This document shows, piece by piece, positions 1 through 10,018 of a stretch of 64,000 bases of DNA. The first letter of the stretch is position 1. The number at the start of each line of letters is the position of its first letter. Where the stretch lies: contig MU867067.1 of assembly GCA_033725935.1 (NCBI GenBank), positions 1 to 64,000 on the forward strand, given 5' to 3'. This DNA is from Cladorrhinum sp. PSN259 (taxonomy: Eukaryota > Ascomycota > Sordariomycetes > Sordariales > Podosporaceae). A model generated the notes under the pieces. That model searched no databases. It saw only the letters and a list, made by a program, of their open reading frames with translations, and had not been told where the DNA came from. The position numbers and the translations under genes are program-made.

Positions 1-2077
1 GGATTCTATAGAGTAGATACGAGGTTTTTCAGCCGGCCTTTACGGTACGGTTTTCCTTGTGTAAATAGCAGTAGAGGGACCGACGAGCCCTGCCATGGGC
101 ATAGCTGTGTACGAACAAATAATATAATAAGAATAGCCTTAAGCTTACCTTTATCTTTTATAAAGGTATCCTTCTTGTTATCGTCCTTATCTTTATTATT
201 TTCGTAAGCGTAAAAACGACGCTTATAAGAGTAAGAAAAGTGCTTAAAGAAGCTAATAAAGCGCTGAAAAATATACGTGAAAAAAGAAATCTAAGGGATT
301 TCCGTAAATACGGAAATAATATAAACGGTAATAGGCTTAATAAATATAGAAATAACGTAAAATAAAGTAAAAATAATAATTTTAGCCGATATAATAATAA
401 TAATAAAAGTAAGAGTAAGTACCAAAGGTATAAAGAAAACGCCGGCGGAAGAAGGCTTCATAGGCGCTAAAAAAGCGTAATAAAAAGCCGGGGAAATTAA
501 AGAAAATTTAATAGATATAATAAGAGGGTCGGTAGCTATAAAAGGCGCGAGAATAATAAAAACCGGAAGCTTAAAAGGTATAAGAGAAGTAAGCTTATTA
601 GCGATAAGGGCGGGAGCGATAATAAGGAGCCCGAAAGGCGCAGTAGCGGGATTAGAAGGTAATATATTAATTTATTATCCTATTCATTATAAAGAATTAG
701 CGCTTTTATAGCGTAATAAGCATTATAGCGGGGAAGTAGATTTATTAAAAGCAAGAAAATTAGTCGAAAAAAAGAAATAGATTTATAAATAATATGTTAA
801 TATAGCGTTCGTTTTAAAAAAAAAAATTTATAAAGCGCATAAAAAGGATAAAAGCGTAGTAACCTCGCCGAATAAAAGCGATTTTAAAAGAAAATAGATA
901 TATAAAGGTAAAAGGAGGGCGCGTAATTAATAAGGTAATTAATTATTATAATTAGGTAAAATTAATAAAAAAGCTAAGGTAAAGGAGACTATTTAGGTAG
1001 TTATAGGAAGCATATATATACAGCTATATTAGTTATAAAAAGAAAAAAAGTAAAAAAGTAAAAAAGTAAAAAAGAAAAAAAGCCGACGAAAATACTTAAC
1101 CTTATTAACGATAAAAAAGCTTGAGCTATCGGAAAAGAAACTTAAGCCTTATAAAAAAAATATTAAAAAGGTACGGTAACGGGGCTTATATAAAGAAAAT
1201 ACGCGTAAATACCGGGACAGGCCGATAACGTAATAAACTATTAAACGTTTAGGAACGATATAAGGACGACTAATAAATTAAAGGCCCTAAGGATAAGTCC
1301 TAATAAGGAGAGGGATTATATTAAGGAAAGGGTATAATAAAAGGATAAAGGTTATATTAGCCTCTAAGTAAGTAAATGGAAGGATAAGGATAATATAAGG
1401 CGCCGTAAAGGCGCTCTATACCCGTATAAAGGACAGATAGCGGGAGCAAAAATCTCTAATGCGCTAATATATTTAAGTCGGATCTTTAAGCCTTCTACAT
1501 TTAAGGAAGTTAAAGATTAGCAGTCCTTTAAAATAGACCCCTATATTAGCTCATTACTTGACCCAGTCACTCTAATATTATACACCCCCTGACAAAAGCG
1601 ATGTCCGTAATAACCGTAAAACCTTACACTAAAACCTAAACATAGCTAATAAAGTCAAGAACCGCTTACTACTTAAGGCAGCTAAATCGCTAGATATTAA
1701 AAGCATAACAATCGCTTTACTAAAATCTTAATTTACGGTTTTATAAGCCCAAATAAGTACCAGGCAAAGTAATAAACACAAAACGATTAAAATAAACCTA
1801 AATAATATATTTACCGACATTCTAGAGATTAAAAAGACATAAGACCGCTTAAGGGAGAGGGAAATAGCTAGTAATTAGCCTAGGCCTTCTAAGCAGAGGA
1901 AATATAAATCTGAAGTAATTATTATTTTAAACGACAAGAATAATATAAAAGAGGAAGAATTAACGGATACTTTAATATAATTTTGAATCAAAAAGACGTA
2001 ATTTTGCTAGTAAAAAATAGAAAAGAAGATTATGGTGTTAATTTTGGGGATTTTTTCGGCATTCGGCCAAAGGGGGG
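1..2077. mobile_element. RIP-decayed transposon relic
   Basis: The stretch is very A+T rich, and TpA is common while CpA and TpG are nearly absent. In 181-720 I count only about seven CpA plus TpG dinucleotides in 540 bases, while CpG persists. This is the expected result of repeat-induced point mutation, which converts CpA to TpA in duplicated DNA of Pezizomycotina. No open frame survives. The best coding trace is on the plus strand at 1621-1980, where a lysine-rich frame is broken only by TAA or TAG codons of the kind made from CAA or CAG. Its lysine/leucine-rich, helical character suggests the C-terminal part of a pogo/Fot1-type transposase, but this is a weak guess and an LTR element is also possible. 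The left boundary lies outside the window. Confidence 0.75.
1621..1980 (+). pseudogene. Degenerate transposase-like reading frame
   Basis: One plus-strand frame runs for 120 codons with four internal TAA and one internal TAG before a final TAA. Each internal stop can be explained by a C-to-T change at CAA or CAG, so an earlier intact frame is plausible. The residual translation is rich in Lys, Leu, Ile and Asn and looks helical, as in the C-terminal segments of fungal pogo/Fot1 transposases. No catalytic DDE residues are visible in this part, and I could not follow the frame confidently upstream. Family assignment is inference. Confidence 0.35.
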
Positions 2078-2392
2078 TGTGTGCCAAGTGCTAGGGACAG
2101 GGTCTAGCACTCTCCCTACTTATAGTAAAGCTATCTATATATTTTTTCTCTGTATTTTATATTCTACCTAGTATGCTCGATAGCCTTAAGGGTATTCTTA
2201 CTTATCGAGCCTATCGAGCATCCCCCGTGCTTGAAATGCTCGATAAATCTTAGCGGTCTTGGCGTCGAGTACGTCAAGCACCCCTTGACTGGTTGCTCGG
2301 GAACTTATAGGTCTTCTTATCCCTAGCCCAGTAATTGGCTACAGGCCATATAATGGTCCCTGCGGGGAGGGTATTGCGCACGGGGCGTAACA
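2078..2392. repeat. Possible LTR or transposon terminus with inverted repeats
   Basis: A run of A and G at 2069-2077 resembles a polypurine tract and directly precedes TGTGTGCC, while a GTAACA stands at 2387-2392. Together these would frame a TGT...ACA unit of about 315 bases, like a small 3' LTR. Inside it TGCTCGATA or its complement occurs four times within 72 bases, including a perfect 10-base inverted repeat at 2174-2183 and 2211-2220. The DNA here is less CpA-depleted than the part to the left. I see no matching left copy in the window, so an LTR is not proven; the end of a DNA transposon fits the inverted repeats as well. Confidence 0.3.
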
Positions 2393-3265
2393 TAAAACCC
2401 TTTATTTAAGTCGCGTTTTATATCTTTTAATTGTTTAATTACCTTATCCCTAGCGTGTTATTTTATAATTTATACCTTTTTCCGGTATAGGTTATATTAT
2501 ATTAAAAAAAGGTTTTATACAATTTTTCATTGCTATATTATTAATTATATAATTTTATTATACGGTACGGTATGTTTACTGGACTGTATATTAAGAAGGT
2601 AGAGTAAAAAAGATATATAAACGCTGTCTTTTTAAATGGGTAACCTCGTAAACAAGAGGATTGTTTCCTGGATTATATGCTTCAGCTTATAGGTTACCTC
2701 CGCTGAAAATTTGATTCAAATGAAAATCAATAGCTCACCTCAAGACATAATCTCAGGCTTAATACTGGGGTCAATCTTCTTCTCCGGACGCTAAGTAACT
2801 GCGCCACTTTACAAGTGGCAATATTCTTTTGTGGTCTCAATGTGTAAGAATTAACTAATATCATTGGCGCTTTTGTGTGTGTGTATGTGTACAGTCAAAC
2901 TCAAGTCGTGGGATTGGATCCTCTGCTACTATGATGCCGGCAGTAATGTTTGCGAGTGATACTGACGCATACAAGTGGGAATAGTTGACTGTCCGGGCCT
3001 GCTGAGAGGCTTTCGTGATTAGTCGTATCCACAATTTGCTCCTGTCTTATAGTGTGTTTGCCCGATGACTTGGCCGTTCGTGACGTGGCCCGTTTGTACG
3101 TGTTTTGTTTGTTTGTTTAGCTGAGAGGCCTCGAATCAGGCGGCCGCCCCTCTCTCTCAGTCCGAGGCTGCCGAGAATTTTTAAAGTGTTTGGATAGTTT
3201 ATAAGTAAGTAGTCGTTGCTTGAAATGACGCTACCCAGCACCATGTTCGTAAGTCAAATATCAGC
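2393..3265. other. Intergenic, fading from AT-rich to normal composition
   Basis: The AT-rich character continues to about 2640 and then gives way to ordinary composition. A short GT-rich run lies near 2874-2892 and a TTTG run near 3103-3118. An upstream exon of the cysteine-rich gene that begins to the right could lie here, but I could not identify a signal peptide with a matching donor. I see nothing else. Confidence 0.5.
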
Positions 3266-3705
3266 ATGAAAAGGTGTGCTTGCAAGACACTCCACGATGG
3301 CCTATGCCAGGCCCCTCGCCTTTGCACCGGTTGGGACGACAAAGAGAACCACTGTGCCCAGTGCAGAGTATGATCCTATCTTCATCACAACTTTGAGTTT
3401 GGTGGAGTTATGTCAGCTAACTCTTTGAAACTGTTCCAGTATGCTGATTGCAAAGATACGAGGGCTATCCTTACTGGCACCCCAAAGTCCCCCGACCCGG
3501 TCTCCCCAATCTCCGATGATGGCAAGTGATATTGGTAAGCCACCCAAAGTTGCCGCGAACCAACAAGTTGAACTGAAGGCTGATACTTTCGTGTAGGAGA
3601 TATGGTTGGGGCCCTGTCGCGGACGTGTACTGTGGAAATTCTACTCCGAGACTTGACACAACGTATTTGAAAGATTCAATTAAAAGAGTTACTTGGCAGG
3701 ACTAA
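3266..3705 (+). CDS. Small cysteine-rich protein, 5' end unresolved
   Basis: Three short exons (3266-3367, 3440-3525, 3597-3705) splice into a 98-codon frame ending in TAA. The first intron has donor GTATGA, a GCTAAC branch site and acceptor CCAG. The second has donor GTGATA and acceptor TGTAG. The product has eight cysteines, seven of them in the first 38 residues (4, 6, 14, 20, 30, 33, 38). That density is usual for small secreted fungal proteins such as effectors or cell-wall binding modules, but no signal peptide is visible from this start. The same frame is open back to an AG at 3237-3238, so an additional upstream exon is likely, or the 5' end was lost to the adjacent RIPped element. 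I do not recognise the family. The splice pattern and the continuous frame argue that the gene is real; its being functional is less sure. Confidence 0.45.
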
Positions 3706-3910
3706 CAGTACTCGGATGTAGCGGACTAAACTGGATCAATGTGAACTTTTTGGCCGCCCCTGTGTCTATCCTGCAAGCTGAACAGGCATAACCCCTTTCC
3801 ATACCCCCTGCTTGCATGACTCAGATGGCAAGTATAACTAGGAAGTCTTTTTTGATATCAGGTTGCAAATTTTTACATTCAGCTTCAACTGTCAGCAAGC
3901 ATTTTCCACC

Positions 3911-4943
3911 ATGCCTTACCCACCGACCCCCGTAAACATTGGTGCCGGCTTCACCGCTACTACGCACAGCGATAGCTACCCCTTCATCAAGCCTGTTTCG
4001 CAATTTCGCAGGCATGGCGGAAAGGCCGTGTTTGTAACAGGCGGAACCAAAGGCATTGGGCGTGCCACGGTGCTCTCCTTCGTCCAGTCTGGAGCCTCCC
4101 GCATTGCCGTTGCCGCTCGAGACTTTGAGGCAGTCCAGAAAGTATGCGCCGAGGCCGTTTCAGTTGCAGAGTCTGCCGGTCTCCCTGCACCAGATATGCT
4201 GCCCCTGAAGTTGGACGTCTGCAACAGCGGATCCGTTGCCGCTGCTGCCTCTGCTGTCAAGACAAGATGGGGCAGTCTCGACATCCTCGTCAACAACGCA
4301 GGATATCTGGCATCATTTGTGCCCCTTCTTGAAGGAGACGAGGGCGATTGGTGGCGGACGTGGGAGGTTAACGTCAAGGGTATCTATGCCGTCACCAAGG
4401 CTCTGTTGCCGCTGATGCTTGACTCTGAGAACGGGGACAAGACGATTGTGAACCTCTCTTCGATGCTTGCCATGGCACTCTACCCTGGTTCAAGCGCGTA
4501 TCAGGCGTCCAAGTTGGCTGTTATGAGCTTGACTGAGGCCTTGATGGTGGATTATTTTGACAAGGCAAGTTGGGAGCCGAATTCGTTGGTAATGGCCTAT
4601 TAATTTACTAATAATTGATTGTCCTAGGGACTTTTGGCTTACTCCATTCATCCTGGGGCGGTTAATACTGACCTTGCGAACAACATGCCTGGCGAGGCGG
4701 TTAAGCGTGAGCTTATATATTTGCCCCCTTTCCATCTTTGTATAGCCTCAACTCACAAACATCACAGAATTCTGCGTCGACACACCTCAGCTTGCTGCAG
4801 ACACCATCTCTTGGCTCACCAGAGAAAAGAGAGATTGGCTTGCTGGCAGATATATCTCAGCAAACTGGGATATGGGTGAGATGGAATCTCGCAAAGACGA
4901 GGTTGTGGAGAAGGATCTGCTGAAAATGAAGTTTGTTTCCTAA
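3911..4943 (+). CDS. Short-chain dehydrogenase/reductase
   Basis: This is a classical NAD(P)(H)-dependent oxidoreductase of about 302 residues with a Rossmann fold. The cofactor motif TGGTKGIG lies at residues 43-50, followed by the structural NNAG and the catalytic serine and YQASK (Tyr and Lys of the active site). The C-terminal part contains the SIHPGAV segment usual in fungal members. Exons are 3911-4564, 4628-4706 and 4768-4943. The first intron is best read as a GC-AG intron with donor AAG/GCAAGT, since it joins DKG to LLAYSIHPG exactly as in homologs. The alternative GT donor at 4589 would leave an intron of only 39 bases. An in-frame ATG at 3863 exists, but the ATG at 3911 gives the usual N-terminus. 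The substrate cannot be told from sequence. Confidence 0.88.
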
Positions 4944-5116
4944 ACGTAGCTTGAAAAAAAGTTGGACTCAACTTCTGAAAACAAACACAAGAAAAGCTAA
5001 AGATACAAAGTAGTAAGCGTGGAAACGCCATCACTCTCCAATGCCTCCACCTGGCAGTTCCGTCAACCCTATTGGGACTGTTAGTGTTCGATTTCCAAAG
5101 ACACACACGCAATATC

Positions 5117-6416
5117 TTAGTCCTTACATTCATCCAGAGCAAAATTCTCCTTCACAGTAACCGGAACGTTGCACTTGTTCTTGACTTTGGGTGGCTGTTC
5201 GGTGAGGAGGCTGCAATTACGGAGATAACAGCTGCTGTCCATGGCTCTCTGGAGGCTATCTCCTTCCCAGCCGAACACGTAGTCACCATGCTGACCGTAT
5301 CCGGTGCTAGATGGCGAGATTACAACATTAGCGGTGCATGAAATGGTGATAGTGATGGTCTTCAACAAACTCACTTATCTCCGGTTGACAGAACTAGTGG
5401 CTGACTACCATCCGCCGGCCAGTCCTCCTTGTTGTTGAACTGTCTCGTATCCCACATAACCTCCAACATGACTTGGGGGATCTTCACTGGGTGACTGGCA
5501 GGACAGGCCCCTCCAACGAGAGAAAATGCCGTCGGTCCGCCTACTGGATGGGAGACATGGTCCTGGTGATTTGGGGTATCGAGGTTCTTCCCATCCCAGC
5601 ACAGAGGGAAGATGATATTGGACCGGATGCCTCCTGGACACGGCTGCGTGGGAAGATGGTCTGTGTCATAAACCGGATCCATGCAAGGGGAGTACATGCT
5701 CCCCCCGAAGTTATCCTTGGTGAAGCAGCGGTAGCATTGCTGCACATTCTTGCCGAGGTTCTCCGAGGTTCGCCTTGTTGCATCCCCGGCGAGCATGCGG
5801 AAGCCCGGCTTGAAGGCGACGGTGGCGTTTGGAGCCGGGGATGTATAGTAAATTGTAATGCCAGCATTATCGCCATCGTTGAACTGGTTGGCCATCTGAG
5901 GCACTCGCTTGTACGTGCCATTACGTGCCTTGAAGTAGAGGTTTGCCGTCCAATAATTGGAGAAATCCTCCAAAAAATGGCACGTAGTGCACGAAGCCAG
6001 CTTGGAAATATCGGTGACCGGCATTGAGGCCTCGAAAGCATCCTGCACGAGCGAAGCAACGAATCAGCAAAGACGGGTATGGCCTATCAATAGGCGCGGA
6101 TACAGAGAGGTCCTTACCCCTCCCACTATCTGATGCATGTGCACAGATGGATTCATGCCGGGGTTTACGAGACTAGATGGATCATGGTGTAAGCAGCGTT
6201 TTCATTGAGTTAGTATACACTTAACAGCTGCTAGTAGACATACGGATCAAGACGCTCGATCACAACCTGGGAACAACCAAACCGCAACATGGCCCCTGGA
6301 TTCTTCCTCGGGCCGCTCCCGGGCGGTCCCAGCATGGGCTGGTCAAGTTCGACACCGGTTTGTGCGAATCCATGGGCAATAAGTGTCGAAAACACGAGGA
6401 TGCGGAGCCGAGCCAT
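5117..6416 (-). CDS. Secreted DUF1996 protein
   Basis: The 361-residue product begins with a signal peptide (MARLRILVFSTLIAHGFAQ) and continues into a DUF1996 domain. Diagnostic pieces are RLDPLVNPGMNPSVHMHQ near the N-terminus, a run of paired cysteines (TTCHF, QQCYRCF), the PLCWDGKNLD segment, DHVSHP, and near the C-terminus STGDNTGYGQHGD. Exons in transcript order are 6244-6416, 6118-6172, 5375-6042 and 5117-5306, and the introns of 71, 75 and 68 bases all have GT-AG ends. The family is widespread in fungi, often next to or fused with WSC domains. A cell-wall or extracellular role is assumed, but no activity is firmly established. The C-terminus has no added WSC module here. Confidence 0.9.
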
Positions 6417-7221
6417 GATGAGATCGTCTCTTTTCAAGTTCTTGAATGTAGAATAGGAGATGATACCCGAGGAGATCAGCATTCCCCTTTTCAAGTAACC
6501 TACACAGCCATGCTTTGTATTTATATGGATCGTTATCTAGTGATAGGATTGTGCCGGGCTCGACTCAGTTCTCAGATATATGTCTAATATAAGACCCAAC
6601 CCCATCTAGCCTATCAAAGCAAGTACTCACCCACCATCTTACCCGCGAGGGGTTATTTTGCCGGCTTTGCCTTTGCCTTTTCGTATCTTGAGAAGCTGCC
6701 GATTCCTTCTTCGAGGCGCGATCGGCTCGGCTACAAGTACCGATATTTGTTAGCTATCTTTAATCCTGGCTTGCATGCATGTACCCCTTCCTGTGTGGCG
6801 AGAAAGAACCGACCAATTGTTGTTCATTAGGTGGGATTTAAAGAAGCACGAGGGGGTCTAGAATCTCATCCTAGCAGTCACATTCTCCCATTCCACCACC
6901 TGCTGTTTGAATAAGCTGGAACCTGTAAGTGTTTTGAAGCTCTGAATAATCAAGTTGTGCAGCGTCGTCTAACAGCCAACATGCGAGGGCAAAGATGATT
7001 CGGTTAAAATCCCGCAACACCTGACGGCAACGTGCATGTTGGATGCAGATTGGGCGTAACGGCTTGCTGTGGCCTGTCACTCACCTTACGTCAGGCCATC
7101 TGAAATGTGGGCGACCACAGCGCGTGGCGCATTCCAGGAAACTTCTTAATTGTCTGTACCCTCTGCTTGAAAGTTGGGCCCGGACCTATCCTCCTCATGG
7201 TTTCAGAAAGCAAGAAAAAAG
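6417..7221. other. Intergenic between DUF1996 gene and orphan gene
   Basis: About 800 bases separate two divergent starts and must hold both promoters. A stretch reading ATTTATATGGAT near 6520 could be a TATA-like element for the minus-strand gene. I see no other structure. Confidence 0.4.
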
Positions 7222-8007
7222 ATGATGGCAAAAAGAACATTCTTCCTTGTGCACGGCTGGGACTCGCCCAAAGACTCCATCCCACTCGGCAGTATCATCA
7301 CCAATCCCATGCACCCTCAACTGACCATCTTCAAACCGGAGACCCTAAACATCCACAGCGACACTTCAACAAAACCAGATTTTGTGGGCAATGTGGCCGA
7401 CGACCATCCTCGTGGCACGGCAGGCGCGTTCTGCACTTTTCTACGACTATATGGCCTGGGAGATGAAGATAGTTTCCACTACGACAGGAAAACGGTCTTG
7501 TCGTATAGGGCACACGCGCTGGGGAGTGATTCGTTCGAACCCGATGACGTACTGAAGAAAGAAGCGGTCGGGGCCGATCGGGTTGCACAGTTTCTCAGCG
7601 CGAGTGACTACAAGGCATCGGCGTTTATGGTGAGAGGGGTCAAGACAATCAAGGGCGCAGGTGTAACCATCGGGTCGAGCAAGGGAAATGGCTGGGGGGT
7701 CAAATTAAGTGTTGAGGGCGAGACACCGTTGGTTTTTGCTTTCGAGTTGGCGGAATTGAAGGCGACTGGAGCGGGCGAGGTTATTGAATTCAACTCGGTC
7801 GGCGCCGGAGAGACGGTTGAAGCATTGCAAAATCGGCTTGATCTTGATTTCGGAGAGGCGACTTTCACTGTTATTGACGGCTTTGATGAGGCGGACGGTT
7901 CTGAATGCAAGGTTGTAGCATCAAGTCCGGCCTACTTGGACTTGCTTACTGCAGGGTCGGCGAGGATAATCGCGTCTATTTTGAAGAGCCCGAGGATCAA
8001 AGAGTGA
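7222..8007 (+). CDS. Unrecognised protein, possibly gasdermin-like
   Basis: This is a single-exon gene for 261 residues starting at the tandem ATGs 7222/7225; the frame also holds an ATG at 7174. I do not recognise it with certainty. The N-terminus is a hydrophobic strand (FFLVHGWD) followed by LGSIITNPMHP. The centre has a VRGVKTIKGAGVTIGSSKG segment with alternating hydrophobic and small residues, suggesting long beta hairpins. The C-terminus is helical. There is no signal peptide and no obvious membrane helix. This layout and length recall small fungal pore-forming regulators of cell death of the gasdermin type, but I base that only on general resemblance. No subtilase or NLR gene, the usual partners, is next to it. 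It may simply be an orphan of a fungal-specific family. Confidence 0.6.
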   Translation: MMAKRTFFLVHGWDSPKDSIPLGSIITNPMHPQLTIFKPETLNIHSDTSTKPDFVGNVADDHPRGTAGAFCTFLRLYGLGDEDSFHYDRKTVLSYRAHALGSDSFEPDDVLKKEAVGADRVAQFLSASDYKASAFMVRGVKTIKGAGVTIGSSKGNGWGVKLSVEGETPLVFAFELAELKATGAGEVIEFNSVGAGETVEALQNRLDLDFGEATFTVIDGFDEADGSECKVVASSPAYLDLLTAGSARIIASILKSPRIKE

Positions 8008-8093
8008 CGCCACTGTGACTCCATAGAGATAGATGAGTAATCATTGATATAAGAGACTGCATTTCAAATGAAGAAAAGCATCTTACAACGTTA

Positions 8094-8185
8094 GGGCGTG
8101 TGGCTCAGTTGGTAGAGCGCCCGCTTAGCATCAACTTCAGTTCGAAGCATGCGGAAGGTCCCCGGTTCGATTCCGGGCTCGTCCA
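8094..8185 (+). tRNA. tRNA-Ala (AGC) with intron
   Basis: The acceptor strands GGGCGTG and CTCGTCC pair with a G3:U70 wobble, the identity element of alanine tRNA, and are followed by discriminator A. The D arm GCTCAGTTGGTAGAGC and the T arm CCCCGGTTCGATTCCGGGG-type stem are intact. The anticodon AGC lies at 8127-8129 in loop TTAGCA. A 19-base intron at 8131-8149 sits one base after the anticodon, the canonical nuclear position, and can be removed to restore the stem CCGC/GCGG. Internal A and B boxes for RNA polymerase III are therefore present. Confidence 0.95.
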
Positions 8186-8724
8186 TTTGTTTTGCTTAAT
8201 TTAGATCATCTGATCTTGGAGAGTACTTTTTTTTTGCTGATTGTTGCGAGGTGTTGTTTAACTCTTTGTAATTTCATCAATATTGACGCTTGCATAGCAG
8301 AATATCTCAAAATCATTCTGCGATTTCAGTGATTGTTGGCAGTCAGCTGGCGATGACCCCTCAGCAGTGCTGCACGAATGGACTGGCGGGTCCTCTTCAG
8401 CTTGGCAAGCGTCTGCCGCAAATTGTCAGACGGGGCAAAATCTGTTAGTGCTTTCGGGGCCCAGTTGAGGATTCCGTAACGCAGCGTAATTACAGAACCG
8501 GTGGGGCAGAGTTCGGTTTCTGCCGGCATGTGCGCGACTCAACCTGGGCACTGTCCGCGGGAACCCCACGGAGAACAGAAAACCCCCTGTTGCCTGTTGT
8601 CCCAGCGTACACTGTCCAGTGCTGGATCGCACAGGCAGGCGGGGCCATCCATCAGCCACTGTCATCAGGGGCCACCGTCGCCATGTCTTGCATCCTTTCT
8701 CCAGAAAACACCACCACCATCGCC
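8186..8724. other. Intergenic, FAD synthase promoter region
   Basis: A T run after the tRNA (8227-8236) would serve as the polymerase III stop. The remainder is presumably the promoter and 5' leader of FAD synthase. An in-frame ATG at 8683 upstream of the chosen start is possible. Nothing else is seen. Confidence 0.4.
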
Positions 8725-9806
8725 ATGATACAGGACTCCCTCGCTCGGCCGGATGGCCCCCGAACCAACGGCGTCGCCAAGACAGAATCGGGGGAGGCAG
8801 CGGCAACACCAATAACACAGGCAAAGCGCACGCTGCCCGAGATCTGCTATGAGCTGCGAGCCAAGATTGACGCCTTCCTGCGCGAGGACATCACCGACGA
8901 CGTCTTGTGCGGTGTGCAGACCCAAGTTGGGGTGTCAATAGGCGTGATCGAGGAGGCGCTGCGCCGATATGGGTAGGTGCTGCGTCATTTCTTGCCCGAG
9001 GTGAGAAAGTGAGAGTGTGCTCTAGCGACAACTTGGCTGACTTGGGATGTTTTGGGCATGTGCACAACAGGCCCGACCACCTTTCGCTCTCATACAATGG
9101 CGGAAAGGACTGCCTCGTTCTTCTTATACTAATATTGGCCTGTCTTCCATCATGGAATGCCCCGTCGATTGCGCCCGACCAGTCCGATGCGGTTTCTGGT
9201 AGCCTGTCGACCTCCCCGCCGTCACCGCTGAGTTCGGAAGCCGCTGAGCTCAGCCGACCCCTTCAGTCAATATACATTGTCTCAACCCATCCCTTTGTCG
9301 AGGTCGAGGAGTTTGTGGAAAAGTCAGCACAAGAGTACCACCTCGACTTGAAGCGATATGCGCTCCCAATGCGCCCGGCGCTCGAGGCGTATCTGATCGA
9401 TCGTCCCGCCGTCAAGGCCATATTTCTCGGCACAAGGAGGACGGATCCACATGGAGAGTTTTTGACGCATTTCGATCCTACCGACTCGGGTTGGCCACAG
9501 TTTATGCGTATCCATCCGGTAATTGATTGGCACTATGTTGAGATTTGGGCGGTAAGTCTTGTGGGAAACAAACAAGGGGCCGAGGAGCCGGCTTTCAAAG
9601 CGTATATCCTGACTGGTGATTGGCAGTTCATCCGACACCTAGAGATACCTTTCTGCGAATTGTACAACCGCGGCTTCACCTCCCTCGGCGGCGTAACCGA
9701 CACACGCCCGAATCCAGCATTGGCAGTAAACGGGGATTCTTCAAAGTTTCGGCCGGCATACGAGCTTAGAGACGACGACGAGGAGCGTTTAGGCAGAGAC
9801 AAGTAG
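8725..9806 (+). CDS. fad1: FAD synthase (FMN adenylyltransferase)
   Basis: This 302-residue enzyme transfers AMP from ATP to FMN to make FAD in the cytosol, the last step of flavin cofactor synthesis. It belongs to the PAPS-reductase-like PP-loop family, as yeast Fad1 does. The PP-loop SYNGGKD is at residues 90-96. The substrate-binding stretch FLGTRRTDPHG and the segment from IHPVIDW through EIPFCELYNRGFTSLGG, with TRPNP after it, are all in order. Exons are 8725-8972, 9071-9551 and 9627-9806. The second intron is 75 bases with no stop in frame, so retention would insert 25 residues in the middle of the conserved core, which no homolog has. The start at 8725 is the simplest; in-frame ATGs lie upstream. 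The gene ends 14 bases from a small convergent ORF. Confidence 0.93.
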
Positions 9807-9820
9807 AGGGATTTCGAGAA

Positions 9821-10018
9821 TTACCACTTCTTCTCAAAAACACGGCGGTTCATAGATGATAGAACAACACCATTAGAGAAGGCATGACTTGCGGCGGCGG
9901 GGTTCGATGCTCCCTTCCAAGCCGACCACTGTCCACCGACAACAACAGGGGGGCAAGGATGAGTGATGGGGTAGGATTTGGATATTATTAGAATACGGAA
10001 TGCTGGAGTCTTCAACAT
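9821..10018 (-). CDS. Possible 65-residue small protein
   Basis: This unspliced frame of 65 codons is read on the minus strand. It ends 14 bases from the stop of FAD synthase and starts 192 bases from the start of the nucleoside-hydrolase gene, so it fits neatly between two genes. The product has a hydrophobic and basic N-terminus (MLKTPAFRILII) and a C-terminus FSNGVVLSSMNRRVFEKKW with the look of a real protein. It could be a small mitochondrial or membrane-associated protein. I do not recognise it, and chance cannot be excluded for an ORF this short. Confidence 0.3.
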   Translation of the reverse strand: MLKTPAFRILIISKSYPITHPCPPVVVGGQWSAWKGASNPAAASHAFSNGVVLSSMNRRVFEKKW

